DNA of 64,000 nt, from contig CAJTUV010000009.1 of assembly GCA_910579515.1 (NCBI GenBank), positions 38,379 to 102,378 of the forward strand, given 5' to 3'. The notes beneath the pieces were generated by a model. It made no database searches. It saw only the letters and a list, made by a program, of their open reading frames with translations, and was not told where the DNA came from. The stretch is from an uncultured Hungatella sp. (lineage in GTDB: Bacteria; Bacillota; Clostridia; Lachnospirales; Lachnospiraceae). Positions within the stretch are counted from its first letter, which is position 1. Each line of letters starts with the position of its first letter. Of the stretch, positions 16,064 to 23,947 are shown piece after piece. Made by a program: the position numbers and the translations under genes.

Positions 16064-17880
16064 TATTCTACGGTTACAGATTTTGCAAGATTGCGGGGCT
16101 GATCCACATCCAGATTCTTTCCAAGAGAGGCATAATACGCAATCAGCTGGAGAATTACTGCGATGGGGAAGACCGTAAAAACATCTTCCACATCAGGGAT
16201 TCGAATATGGAAATCTGCCAGAGATTCGTCCATGACGGCGGATTGTTTTGTCAAAAGAATGACAAAAGCGCCCCTGGCCTTTACTTCCCGCACATTGGAA
16301 ATTACCTTGGAAAAGACGTGCTCCTGAGTGGCGATGGCGATGACAGGAGACTGATCCGTAATGAGGGCGATGGTTCCGTGCTTTAATTCTCCCGCAGCAT
16401 AAGCTTCCGCATGAATATAGGAGATTTCTTTCAGCTTTAAAGCTCCTTCCAGGGAGAAGGCATAGTCTCTTCCGCGGCCGATGAAAAATGCATCGCTGTG
16501 CTGTATCAAGTGGGTGACGAGGGCTTTTTCTTCCTCTTTGCGGCCGATCATGGTTTCCATTGCAGGAATGACGTCTAAAAGTTTTGATAAAAAGTCACAT
16601 GCCTCTTGGCTGGAGTACCTGCCCCGTACATAGGCCATGCGGCAGCCGATGAGATAGAGGGCGGCCAGCTGAACGGAATAGGCCTTGGTGCTTGCCACGG
16701 CTATCTCCGGTCCGGCATGGGTGTACAAGGTATAATCGCTCTCTCTGGCAATGGTGGAGCCTTTGACGTTGACAATGGCCAGTGTTTTGGAGCCATAGGA
16801 TTTTGCCAGTCTCATGGCTGCCAGAGTGTCAATGGTCTCGCCGGACTGAGAGATAACGATTACCAGGGCGTCTCCATCGATTAAAGGCTCTTCATAACGA
16901 AATTCTGACGCAATAGAAACCGTCACGGGAATTCTCAAGAGCGGTTCCATCAAAGCTCTTGCCACCATGCCTGCATGCATGGCCGTGCCGCATGCAATGA
17001 CATGAACTTTATTACAGGTCTCAAAGACAGAATCTGGAATCTGATCGTCTGTAAAGTCTGGAAGTCCCCTGCTCATACGAGGAAGAATGGTGTTTCTTAA
17101 GGCTTCCGGCTGTTCATAGATTTCCTTCAGCATAAAATGCGGGAAACCGTTCTTCATGGCAGAGTCTATGTTCCAGTTGACTTCCAGATATTCCGGCTGT
17201 GCGGGAACCTGATTTTTGTCATAGAGCGTGATCTGATAGGGCGTTAATTTTACGATCTGGCCTTCAGGAACCACAAAATACCGCCTGGTGTATGGAATCA
17301 GGGCTGTCAAATCGGAGGCGATTAAGGCGCCGGAACGAGTATAAGCAGCCACAAGGGGACTGACAGATCTTACGGCGTAGAGCTCGCCTGGGTGGTCTTT
17401 AAACAAAATGCAAAAGCTGTAGGAGCCTTCCAGACAAGGAAGTAACCGACGGATTGCTTCCATAGGATTTCCTTCATAAAGGGAGTCAAGGACCCAGGCC
17501 GCCACCTCCGAGTCTGTCTGGGATTTTAATGTCCCCTCCAAGTGGTAGCTGTCTGTTAAAGCCCGATAGTTTTCAATGATTCCGTTGTGAATCAGGGTGA
17601 CCTTTCCGGCCTGGTGAGGGTGGGCGTTCTGGTCTGTGACGTCGCCGTGAGTGGCCCATCTGGTGTGTCCGATCCCACAGTGGGCATTGTCTTTAAACTG
17701 GGAACAATACTCTTTTAAATTAGCCACTTTCCCTGTTTTTTTCACCAACCGGATATTGGAGTCGGTGTCAAAATATGCGATGCCAGCGCTGTCATATCCT
17801 CGGTATTCTAATTGAGAAAGTCCCTCCAGCAAAATTTTTTTTGCATTTAAGGGACCGCTATATCCGATAATTCCACACAT
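16063..17880 (-). CDS. glmS: Glutamine--fructose-6-phosphate aminotransferase
   Basis: GlmS makes glucosamine-6-phosphate from fructose-6-phosphate and glutamine, the first step toward UDP-GlcNAc for the cell wall. The start is set at 17880 so that the catalytic cysteine is residue 2 (MCGIIGYSG), as required after Met removal; an in-frame ATG five codons upstream is ignored. GGAG lies nine bases before it. The 605-residue protein has the N-terminal glutaminase domain (HTRWATHG, DSEV), two SIS domains (VIACGTAMHAG, SQSGETIDT) and the C-terminal LAKSVTVE. The leader is only about 20 bases, so no glmS ribozyme is present. Confidence 0.97.
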   Translation of the reverse strand: MCGIIGYSGPLNAKKILLEGLSQLEYRGYDSAGIAYFDTDSNIRLVKKTGKVANLKEYCSQFKDNAHCGIGHTRWATHGDVTDQNAHPHQAGKVTLIHNGIIENYRALTDSYHLEGTLKSQTDSEVAAWVLDSLYEGNPMEAIRRLLPCLEGSYSFCILFKDHPGELYAVRSVSPLVAAYTRSGALIASDLTALIPYTRRYFVVPEGQIVKLTPYQITLYDKNQVPAQPEYLEVNWNIDSAMKNGFPHFMLKEIYEQPEALRNTILPRMSRGLPDFTDDQIPDSVFETCNKVHVIACGTAMHAGMVARALMEPLLRIPVTVSIASEFRYEEPLIDGDALVIVISQSGETIDTLAAMRLAKSYGSKTLAIVNVKGSTIARESDYTLYTHAGPEIAVASTKAYSVQLAALYLIGCRMAYVRGRYSSQEACDFLSKLLDVIPAMETMIGRKEEEKALVTHLIQHSDAFFIGRGRDYAFSLEGALKLKEISYIHAEAYAAGELKHGTIALITDQSPVIAIATQEHVFSKVISNVREVKARGAFVILLTKQSAVMDESLADFHIRIPDVEDVFTVFPIAVILQLIAYYASLGKNLDVDQPRNLAKSVTVE

Positions 17881-17908
17881 AATCTTCATCTCCATTCTTT
17901 TCCCGTTT

Positions 17909-17938
17909 ATTATAGCGCTGTAATAAGATATGCGTCAA
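17909..17938 (-). promoter_or_regulatory. Sigma-A promoter of glmS
   Basis: On the minus strand TTGACG (17938-17933), an 18-base spacer and a perfect TATAAT (17914-17909). Transcription would start about 20 bases before the glmS ATG. Confidence 0.8.
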
Positions 17939-18053
17939 TTTATATTTTTAATGAATTGTTAATGATTTATGCCTGTTTTTTGAGAAAAGGATGTGCTATA
18001 TTGTATGGCGGACTGATTTATAGAATTAAAAAAAATTATTAGAGGAATTGAAT

Positions 18054-19556
18054 ATGGAATATCGAGACGAAGTGGAGAGAATGAGAGATCGGGGGAAAAG
18101 AAGGTCTTCTATGGGGCAGACAAGACAGAGAAGGCCCGAGAGGACACAGCTGGAGGTAATTGATTTTAATGATTTTGACGACAGAGAAATAAGGCGCTTA
18201 AGTCAGAAGAAAAAAGCCAGGCGGAGGAGAAAGCGGGGGTTGTTGTTTTTTGAACTTCTTCTTTTGTGCATACTTCTTGCCGGAACCTACCTTTTCTTTT
18301 TTAAAAAGAAGGAGAGCAAGTACTGGACTGTGGCGGTGTTTGGCGTTGATTCCAGGGACGGCGGATTGGAAAAGGATACCCACTCCGATGTGGAGATGGT
18401 GTGCGTGGTAAATCGGGAGACAGGAGAAATCCGCATTGTCTCCGTATTCAGAGATACCTATCTGCAGGTCAGCGAAGATGGAAAATATCACAAAATTAAC
18501 CAGGCATATTTTGACGGCGGCCACAAGCAGGCTGTGGATGCATTAAACCGAAATCTGGATTTACAGATCGACGATTACGCTACCTTTAACTGGAAGGCGG
18601 TCGCCCAGGCGATCAATATTTTGGGCGGCATCGATTTAGAGGTTTCGGACAGTGAGTTTCGCTACATAAATGGATTCATTACAGAGACGGTGAATTACAC
18701 AGGAATCGGTTCCTATCAGCTGGAACATGCAGGAATGCAGCATCTGGACGGCGTACAGTCGGTCGCCTATGCCAGACTGCGGCTTATGGACACGGATTAT
18801 CACCGGACGGCCAGACAGAGGCTGGTGCTTTCCCTTGCTATGGAAAAGGCGAAACAGGCGGATTTTAAGACTTTGACTGCTGTAGTAGGCGCGGTGTTCC
18901 CACAGATTTCTACCAGCATCGGAGTGGACGACCTCATTTCTTTGGCAAAAAATGTAAAGAAGTACCATTTGGGAGAAACAGGAGGATTTCCGTTTTCCAG
19001 AGGGGAAGCCGATGTAGGAAAGAAGGACTGCGTGGTTCCTATGACGTTGGAGAGCAACGTGATTCAGCTTCATCAGTTTTTGTATGATGATATGGAATAT
19101 CAGCCCTCTGCCACAGTAAGGCAGATCAGCGCGAAAATCGCATCGGACAGTGGACTTGGGCAGGTGGCGGAAAATGCTCCGGATGCAAAGGTGGGAGGAG
19201 GAAGTTCTTCCTCAGGCCAAAATTCCGAGACGCAGGCTCAGGTATCAGAAACTGTAGGAGAGACGATTCCAGAGGAGACTCTTCCCCCAGAGAGCGCGGC
19301 CGAGCCGGAATCTACAGAAAGTGTTATAGAGGAATCCACAGAGACTTCTTCGGAGTCTGTGCCGGAGAGTAAGGGGGAAAATGAGGAAAGTGCAGCAGGG
19401 CCCTCTGCTCCAGAGACCACAGAGGCTTTAGGCCCGGGAGGTCCTACGATTTCAGAAGAAAACAAGGGGCCTTCAGGCCCGATGAATCCGACTCAGGCGC
19501 CTCCTTCCCCAGGCGTTTTCCCAGGTCCGGGATCTGATTCTATGGAGGGGCCGTAA
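18054..19556 (+). CDS. LytR-CpsA-Psr (LCP) family glycopolymer ligase
   Basis: LCP proteins transfer teichoic acids or capsule polymers from a lipid carrier to peptidoglycan outside the membrane. ATG 18054 follows AGAGGA with good spacing. The 500-residue protein has a long, very basic cytoplasmic N-terminus (about 1-60, many Arg), one transmembrane helix (about 62-82) and the LCP domain (about 90-285). LCP motifs include AVFGVDSRDG, VSVFRDTYL, KINQAYFDGG, NWKAVAQAINILGGID and AYARLRLMDTDYHRTARQR. A low-complexity tail rich in Glu, Ser, Pro and Gly (about 375-500) follows and may span the wall. It is divergent from glmS, so two wall precursor functions share one intergenic region. Confidence 0.92.
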   Translation: MEYRDEVERMRDRGKRRSSMGQTRQRRPERTQLEVIDFNDFDDREIRRLSQKKKARRRRKRGLLFFELLLLCILLAGTYLFFFKKKESKYWTVAVFGVDSRDGGLEKDTHSDVEMVCVVNRETGEIRIVSVFRDTYLQVSEDGKYHKINQAYFDGGHKQAVDALNRNLDLQIDDYATFNWKAVAQAINILGGIDLEVSDSEFRYINGFITETVNYTGIGSYQLEHAGMQHLDGVQSVAYARLRLMDTDYHRTARQRLVLSLAMEKAKQADFKTLTAVVGAVFPQISTSIGVDDLISLAKNVKKYHLGETGGFPFSRGEADVGKKDCVVPMTLESNVIQLHQFLYDDMEYQPSATVRQISAKIASDSGLGQVAENAPDAKVGGGSSSSGQNSETQAQVSETVGETIPEETLPPESAAEPESTESVIEESTETSSESVPESKGENEESAAGPSAPETTEALGPGGPTISEENKGPSGPMNPTQAPPSPGVFPGPGSDSMEGP

Positions 19557-19579
19557 GGGGCAGTACAAAGAACATAAAA

Positions 19580-19615
19580 AATCGGCCTTGGCAGATTGAA
19601 AAGCCAAAGCCGATT
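19580..19615 (-). terminator. Hairpin after the LCP gene, T-run only on the minus strand
   Basis: AATCGGC(C)TTGGC pairs with GCCAA(A)GCCGATT. On the plus strand the stem is followed by A5, while on the minus strand it is followed by T6, as a terminator for leftward transcription. No leftward gene is seen just to the right, so its job is unclear. Confidence 0.4.
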
Positions 19616-19727
19616 AAAAAGGGGAGGATAAGTATTAATTTTCTCTGGTGTATGTCTATAGTATTAGCCAGGATTTTCTTTTTATACATGTGATTTGAAA
19701 AAAATATTTTTATTGGAGGAGGAGAAT

Positions 19728-20297
19728 TTGAAAGAACTTTTACAAAAGTTACAATCGTTTCAGCCGTATAATGAGCAGGAGGCCAGAGATAAAGAAGTAC
19801 TGATAAAACAAATCCAGACCCAGCCGGATGTTTTTCTGCGTTCTAATAAAACCAATCATATCTCAGCTTCTGCCTGGGTGGTGAATCCCCAAAGAACAAA
19901 GGTGCTTATGGCTTATCACAACATTTACGATTCCTGGTCCTGGCTGGGGGGACATGCAGACGGGGATGTGGATTTGCTTTCTGTGGCGCTTCGGGAAGTG
20001 AGAGAAGAAAGCGGAGTGAAGGAGGTTAAGCCGGTAAGGGAGGAGATTTTTTCTGTTGAGGTTCTGACTGTGGACGGTCATGAAAAACATGGGAAATACG
20101 TTTCTTCTCACCTGCATTTGAATGTGACCTACCTTTTGGAGGTTTCGGAGTGGGAAAAACTTCACATAAAAGAGGACGAAAACAGCAAGGTGGCCTGGTT
20201 TGGACTTGAGGAGGCAATTCAGGCTTCTACAGAGTCCTGGTTTCGGGAGAGGATTTATGGGAAGCTGAATGAAAAGCTGATTCGATACGGATGGTAA
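19728..20297 (+). CDS. NUDIX hydrolase
   Basis: NUDIX enzymes cleave nucleoside diphosphates linked to another group. The start is TTG 19728 because GGAGGAGGAG lies right before it; an in-frame TTG 11 codons upstream has no site. The 189-residue protein has a helical N-terminus and a NUDIX domain (about 45-175) with WSWLGGHADGD and the box ending in ALREVREESGV. The first box glutamate is replaced by aspartate or shifted, while the REVREESG metal core is intact. The substrate cannot be predicted. Confidence 0.88.
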   Translation: MKELLQKLQSFQPYNEQEARDKEVLIKQIQTQPDVFLRSNKTNHISASAWVVNPQRTKVLMAYHNIYDSWSWLGGHADGDVDLLSVALREVREESGVKEVKPVREEIFSVEVLTVDGHEKHGKYVSSHLHLNVTYLLEVSEWEKLHIKEDENSKVAWFGLEEAIQASTESWFRERIYGKLNEKLIRYGW

Positions 20298-20308
20298 GGA
20301 ATTTGGCA

Positions 20309-20337
20309 TTGCAAATTTAAGAAGTTTAGTATATACT
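20309..20337 (+). promoter_or_regulatory. Sigma-A promoter of the SEC-C gene
   Basis: TTGCAA (20309-20314), a 17-base spacer and TATACT (20332-20337). The following leader holds two short stems, AACCG-GAGG-CGGTT and AGCG-TAAAGG-CGCT. Confidence 0.65.
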
Positions 20338-20411
20338 AGACAAGTGTTAACCGGAGGCGGTTAGGAGCGTAAAGGCGCTTTAAAAAGCTTCAATTTAAGA
20401 GAAAGGGATGG

Positions 20412-20924
20412 ATGGATATGGCACTTTTAGAGACATGGCGGAATCTGGCTTATGGCGATGGCTTGAATGATAAAGAGAGAGAAAATCTGTGGTCTGGATA
20501 TTTTGCGATTGAGAAGGGGATCTACGAGCAGATTTTGTCTGCTCCTTCACAGGTGATTGAGGGAACGGTAAAGGAGCTGGCAGAAAAATATAACACAGAG
20601 CTGTTGATTATGACAGGTTTCCTGGATGGAATTAACGAAAGTCTAAAAGGATATGAGAATCCAATCGACACCATGGAAGAGGATACGGTGGTTAAGATTG
20701 AGATTGATCCGGAAAAGCTGTATTATAATATGGTAGGCGCCAAAGCAGACTGGCTGTACAATCTTCCTATGTGGGATGAGATTCTGACAGAGGAGAGAAG
20801 GAAAGAACTGTATAAAGAGCAGAAAGCCTCAGGGACTGTGGTGAAGGGTAAAAAGGTTGGAAGAAACGACCCATGCCCGTGCGGCAGCGGTCTGAAATAT
20901 AAAAAGTGTTGCGGAAAGAATTAA
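20412..20924 (+). CDS. SEC-C motif protein of unknown function
   Basis: The 170-residue, mostly helical and acidic protein ends in a complete SEC-C zinc motif, GRNDPCPCGSGLKYKKCC, the same module found at the SecA C-terminus that binds zinc and SecB or ribosomes. No SecA domain is present. The N-terminal part (LLETWRNLAYG ... DGINESLKGYENPI) matches no family I can name. The start is ATG 20412 or ATG 20418, both after AAAGGG. It has its own promoter and terminator and so forms a single-gene unit. Confidence 0.85.
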   Translation: MDMALLETWRNLAYGDGLNDKERENLWSGYFAIEKGIYEQILSAPSQVIEGTVKELAEKYNTELLIMTGFLDGINESLKGYENPIDTMEEDTVVKIEIDPEKLYYNMVGAKADWLYNLPMWDEILTEERRKELYKEQKASGTVVKGKKVGRNDPCPCGSGLKYKKCCGKN

Positions 20925-20931
20925 TAAGAGC

Positions 20932-20969
20932 AAAGAAGCAGATACCAGGCAGGTATATCTGCTTCTTTT
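20932..20969 (+). terminator. Rho-independent terminator after the SEC-C gene
   Basis: AAGAAGCAGAT pairs with ATCTGCTTCTT, with an inner ACC/GGT helix, and ends in TTTT. Confidence 0.85.
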
Positions 20970-21010
20970 GAAATTTATCTGCATCTAAACTGTGAAAGGG
21001 AAGGAAATTG

Positions 21011-21643
21011 ATGGAAGACCAGAGCTTGTGCAAAAAACGCTGTGGCTGGTGTCAGGGAGACGAGGATTTGATACGCTACCATGATACCGAGTGGGCAGTT
21101 CCAACCCGTGATGATAAGACTCATTTTGAGTTTTTAACGCTGGAAATCATGCAGTGCGGGCTGAACTGGCGCATGATTTTGAGGAAGAGAGCCATTATCA
21201 ACTCCTGCTTTGACGAGTTTGATTACCAGAAGGTTGCAGAATACGGTCCAAAAGAAGTAGAACGGATTTTAAAGACAGAGGGCATGATTAAAAACCGTCA
21301 GAAAGTGAGCGCCACCATCCAGAATGCCCGCTGTTTTTTGAAAGTCATTGAGGAGTTTGGAACCTTTGATGCATACATCTGGAAATTTACAGATGGAAAG
21401 CCTGTGTTATACGAGAGCCACAAGAATCCCGGAACTGTGATTGCAAGAAATGAGCTTTCGGATACCATTAGTAAGGATTTAAAAAAGAGGGGGTTTCAGT
21501 TTACGGGTTCGATTACGGTATATTCGTTTTTACAGGCCAGCGGGATCATCAACGACCATGAGAGGGATTGTTTTCTGGATGAGGTTATCAGAAAGAAGTA
21601 TCCGGCAGAGAGTGTAAATGACCTTGCAATCACTGACGATTGA
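21011..21643 (+). CDS. tag: DNA-3-methyladenine glycosylase I
   Basis: Tag excises 3-methyladenine from alkylated DNA in base excision repair. The 210-residue protein has RCGWC near the N-terminus, YHDTEWAVPTRDD with the catalytic-region acid, GLNWRMILRKR, and the C-terminal INDHERDCF, which supplies the last zinc ligands. It matches the E. coli Tag pattern (Cys, His, His, Cys zinc site). ATG 21011 is preceded by GGGAAGGAAA. No other repair genes are adjacent. Confidence 0.95.
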   Translation: MEDQSLCKKRCGWCQGDEDLIRYHDTEWAVPTRDDKTHFEFLTLEIMQCGLNWRMILRKRAIINSCFDEFDYQKVAEYGPKEVERILKTEGMIKNRQKVSATIQNARCFLKVIEEFGTFDAYIWKFTDGKPVLYESHKNPGTVIARNELSDTISKDLKKRGFQFTGSITVYSFLQASGIINDHERDCFLDEVIRKKYPAESVNDLAITDD

Positions 21644-21669
21644 CAGGAATCGTACATATAGAGATTTCA

Positions 21670-21698
21670 TAGACTTCGCCTTTTAATTGTGCTATACT
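21670..21698 (+). promoter_or_regulatory. Likely sigma-A promoter of the 62-aa protein gene
   Basis: TAGACT (21670-21675), a 17-base spacer and TATACT (21693-21698). Confidence 0.6.
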
Positions 21699-21742
21699 GA
21701 AGTTGGGACAGGATGAAATTTGCATGAGGTGGAGGTGACACA

Positions 21743-21931
21743 ATGCCAAGCGCAGCAGATATTATTAAGGATTACGTTTCTGAATTTTCCAGATTGCAGA
21801 ATTGGATGCTGGCAATTAGAGACACCAATCCAGACACGTACAATTCGATGCATGACAGATATCTGGAGTTAAAAGTTACCTTGTCAAGTCTGGGCGTTAA
21901 CCTTGCAGAATTGGACAAGATTAAAGAGTAA
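21743..21931 (+). CDS. Small helical protein, 62 residues, unknown function
   Basis: The protein starts with MPSAADIIKDYV and is predicted almost entirely alpha-helical, with aromatic residues spaced as in a small helical bundle and no membrane segment or cysteine. GGTGGAGG precedes the ATG. It has its own promoter and a strong terminator, so it is a real single-gene unit. I do not recognise the family. Confidence 0.8.
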   Translation: MPSAADIIKDYVSEFSRLQNWMLAIRDTNPDTYNSMHDRYLELKVTLSSLGVNLAELDKIKE

Positions 21932-21950
21932 TATGAACGAACAAAAAAGG

Positions 21951-21985
21951 GAGCGCTAAAGCATAAGGGCGGCGCTCTTTTTTTC
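21951..21985 (+). terminator. Rho-independent terminator after the 62-aa protein gene
   Basis: GAGCGC pairs with GCGCTC, flanked by an A-run before and T7 after. Confidence 0.85.
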
Positions 21986-22000
21986 TAAGCGATTATTTGG

Positions 22001-22029
22001 TTGACAAATTTTGTTGAGGTTGGTAAGAT
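22001..22029 (+). promoter_or_regulatory. Sigma-A promoter of ilvN
   Basis: A consensus TTGACA (22001-22006), a 17-base spacer and TAAGAT (22024-22029) lie 37 bases before the ilvN ATG. No T-box or leader peptide fits in the short leader. Confidence 0.75.
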
Positions 22030-22066
22030 AAAAGCTAATTATTATTGAAAGAAAGCAGGCGTTATT

Positions 22067-22567
22067 ATGGGTCGAATTGTTTTATCATTGCTGGTGGATA
22101 ATACTGCAGGCGTTTTAAGCCGTGTAGCTGGATTGTTCAGCCGCAGGGGCTATAATATTGAAAGTTTGACCGTAGGTGTCACGGCGGATGAGCGATATTC
22201 CCGTATGACTGTGGTGTCTACTGGAGAGCAGGAGATTTTGGAACAGATAGAAAAGCAGCTCCGGAAACTGGAGGATGTGCTGGATATTAAGGAATTAAAA
22301 CAAGGGCATTCTGTATATCGGGAACTGATTATGGTCAAGGTCAGGGCAAATGCAAATGAGAGACAGGCTATCAGCGCCATATCTGAGATTTTCCGCGCCA
22401 CCATTGTGGATGTGGGAAGGGAGTCCCTAACGGTCATGCTGACAGGAGATCAGTCCAAACTGGATGCTCTCATTAATTTGCTGGGCGACTATGAGATTCT
22501 GGAGCTGGCCAGAACCGGAATTACAGGTCTTTCCAGAGGCGCTGACGATGTTCGTTATCTGCCATAG
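22067..22567 (+). CDS. ilvN: Acetolactate synthase small (regulatory) subunit
   Basis: IlvN activates the catalytic subunit IlvB and gives feedback inhibition by valine. The 166-residue protein has an N-terminal ACT domain (LLVDNTAGVLSRVAGLFSRRGYNIESL) and a second regulatory domain (IMVKVRAN, LTGDQSKLDALINLL). The family length is 160-175. The catalytic subunit gene is not adjacent; ilvC follows after 100 bases, so the large subunit must be encoded elsewhere. Confidence 0.95.
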   Translation: MGRIVLSLLVDNTAGVLSRVAGLFSRRGYNIESLTVGVTADERYSRMTVVSTGEQEILEQIEKQLRKLEDVLDIKELKQGHSVYRELIMVKVRANANERQAISAISEIFRATIVDVGRESLTVMLTGDQSKLDALINLLGDYEILELARTGITGLSRGADDVRYLP

Positions 22568-22589
22568 GGATTATCAGGAAAGGTTGACG

Positions 22590-22655
22590 CTAGCCGGACA
22601 GGGAAACCTGAAGGCCGTGCCTAACTATAAATTTTAAGAGAAGAAACTCTTTTAG
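22590..22655 (+). promoter_or_regulatory. Structured spacer between ilvN and ilvC
   Basis: A GCC/GGC outer stem encloses CAGG-GAAA-CCTG (22599-22610), a GNRA-capped hairpin. A second stem AAGAG-AAGAAA-CTCTT is followed by TT just before the ilvC RBS. It could modulate ilvC expression or processing. No known riboswitch consensus was recognised. Confidence 0.35.
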
Positions 22656-22667
22656 GAGGATGAAAAA

Positions 22668-23687
22668 ATGGCAAGGATTTATTATCAGGAAGATTGTAAC
22701 TTATCGATGCTGGAGGGAAAGACCATTGCGGTTATCGGCTATGGCAGCCAGGGACATGCCCATGCTTTAAATGCAAAGGAGTCCGGCTGCAATGTGATTA
22801 TCGGACTTTATGAGGGAAGCAAGTCCTGGGAAAAGGCCAAGGCGCAGGGATTTGAGGTATATACCGCCGCAGAGGCCGCCAAAAAGGCTGATATAATCAT
22901 GATTCTGATTAATGACGAGCTTCAGGCGGACATGTATAAAAAAGATATTGAGCCAAATCTGGAGGCAGGCAATATGCTGATGTTTGCTCATGGATTTAAT
23001 ATTCATTTCGGCTGCATTAAACCGCCAAAGGATGTGGACGTGACGATGATTGCGCCAAAAGGTCCTGGCCATACCGTTCGTTCTGAGTATCTGGAGGGAA
23101 AAGGCGTTCCCTGTCTGGTTGCAGTGGAGCAGGATGCAACCGGCAAGGCGTTGGACCTTGCCCTGGCTTACGCCCTGGCGATTGGCGGCGCAAGAGCAGG
23201 CGTGTTAGAGACTACCTTCCGCACTGAGACCGAGACAGACCTTTTTGGCGAGCAGGCAGTTTTATGCGGCGGCGTGTGCGCTCTTATGCAGGCGGGCTTT
23301 GAGACTTTGGTAGAAGCTGGATATGACCCAAGAAACGCATATTTTGAGTGTATTCATGAGATGAAGCTCATAGTTGATTTGATTTACCAGTCAGGCTTTG
23401 CAGGAATGAGATATTCCATCTCCAATACTGCAGAGTACGGCGACTATGTAACCGGACCGAAGCTGATTACAGAAGAGACGAAGAAGGCCATGAAGAAGAT
23501 TCTTGCAGACATCCAGGACGGAACTTTTGCAAAGGAATTCCTGCTTGATATGTCTCCAGCAGGGCGTCAGGTACATTTTAAGGCCATGAGAAAGAGAGCC
23601 GCCGAGCATCCGGCTGAAAAGATTGGCGAGGAGATTCGGAAGCTGTACAGCTGGAATAATGAGAGCGATAAGCTGATTAATAATTAA
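22668..23687 (+). CDS. ilvC: Ketol-acid reductoisomerase
   Basis: IlvC performs the second common step of valine, leucine and isoleucine synthesis, an NAD(P)H-dependent, magnesium-dependent isomero-reduction. The 339-residue class I protein has the GYGSQGHAHALNAKESG dinucleotide loop and the specificity loop GLYEGSKSW, whose serines fit NADPH. C-terminal all-alpha domain motifs are FRTETETDLFGEQAVLCGG and ECIHEMKLIVDLIYQ. AGGAGG precedes the ATG. It is followed by its own terminator. Confidence 0.97.
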   Translation: MARIYYQEDCNLSMLEGKTIAVIGYGSQGHAHALNAKESGCNVIIGLYEGSKSWEKAKAQGFEVYTAAEAAKKADIIMILINDELQADMYKKDIEPNLEAGNMLMFAHGFNIHFGCIKPPKDVDVTMIAPKGPGHTVRSEYLEGKGVPCLVAVEQDATGKALDLALAYALAIGGARAGVLETTFRTETETDLFGEQAVLCGGVCALMQAGFETLVEAGYDPRNAYFECIHEMKLIVDLIYQSGFAGMRYSISNTAEYGDYVTGPKLITEETKKAMKKILADIQDGTFAKEFLLDMSPAGRQVHFKAMRKRAAEHPAEKIGEEIRKLYSWNNESDKLINN

Positions 23688-23703
23688 TGGGATATGTCAG
23701 AAT

Positions 23704-23741
23704 GAGAGCGCATGTGGAAATTACACTGCGCTCTTTTATTT
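23704..23741 (+). terminator. Rho-independent terminator after ilvC
   Basis: AGAGCGCA (23705-23712) pairs with TGCGCTCT (23727-23734), followed by TTTATTT. Confidence 0.85.
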
Positions 23742-23793
23742 GCTTAAATTCGTATCTTTGTGGTAGAATGTTTGTAATAGGCGGCTCATCTTT

Positions 23794-23905
23794 TTGCAGG
23801 AGAAAGCACCTGCAAGAAGCATCGGATGTCCATCCGATGTGGAATTTGACAGGAATTTGGACTTACAAACAAGCTTGACGTCCCAAGTTCCGGTCAAATT
23901 CCACA
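23794..23905. repeat. Cluster of three hairpins (inverted repeat C)
   Basis: TTGCAGG pairs with CCTGCAA; CATCGGATG pairs with CATCCGATG around TC; and the block starting GTGGAATTTGAC at 23839 pairs with GTCAAATTCCAC ending at 23904, with extra pairing toward a 14-base loop. There is no ORF with an RBS. The size and position, between a terminator and the next gene, resemble hairpins A and B. Confidence 0.6.
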
Positions 23906-23947
23906 CCGTCTGAACGGTAACGAAAATTTTGAAAAGGGGAATCCTAT

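Noticed and set aside
17881..18053. glmS ribozyme
   Set aside because: The leader after the clear promoter is too short and no ribozyme core is visible.
21981..22066. T-box or leader-peptide attenuator before ilvN
   Set aside because: The leader after the promoter is only about 30 bases and contains no T-box sequence or short Leu/Val/Ile-rich peptide.
23687..23878. 63-residue ORF after ilvC
   Set aside because: It reads through the ilvC terminator and the hairpin cluster and has no RBS.
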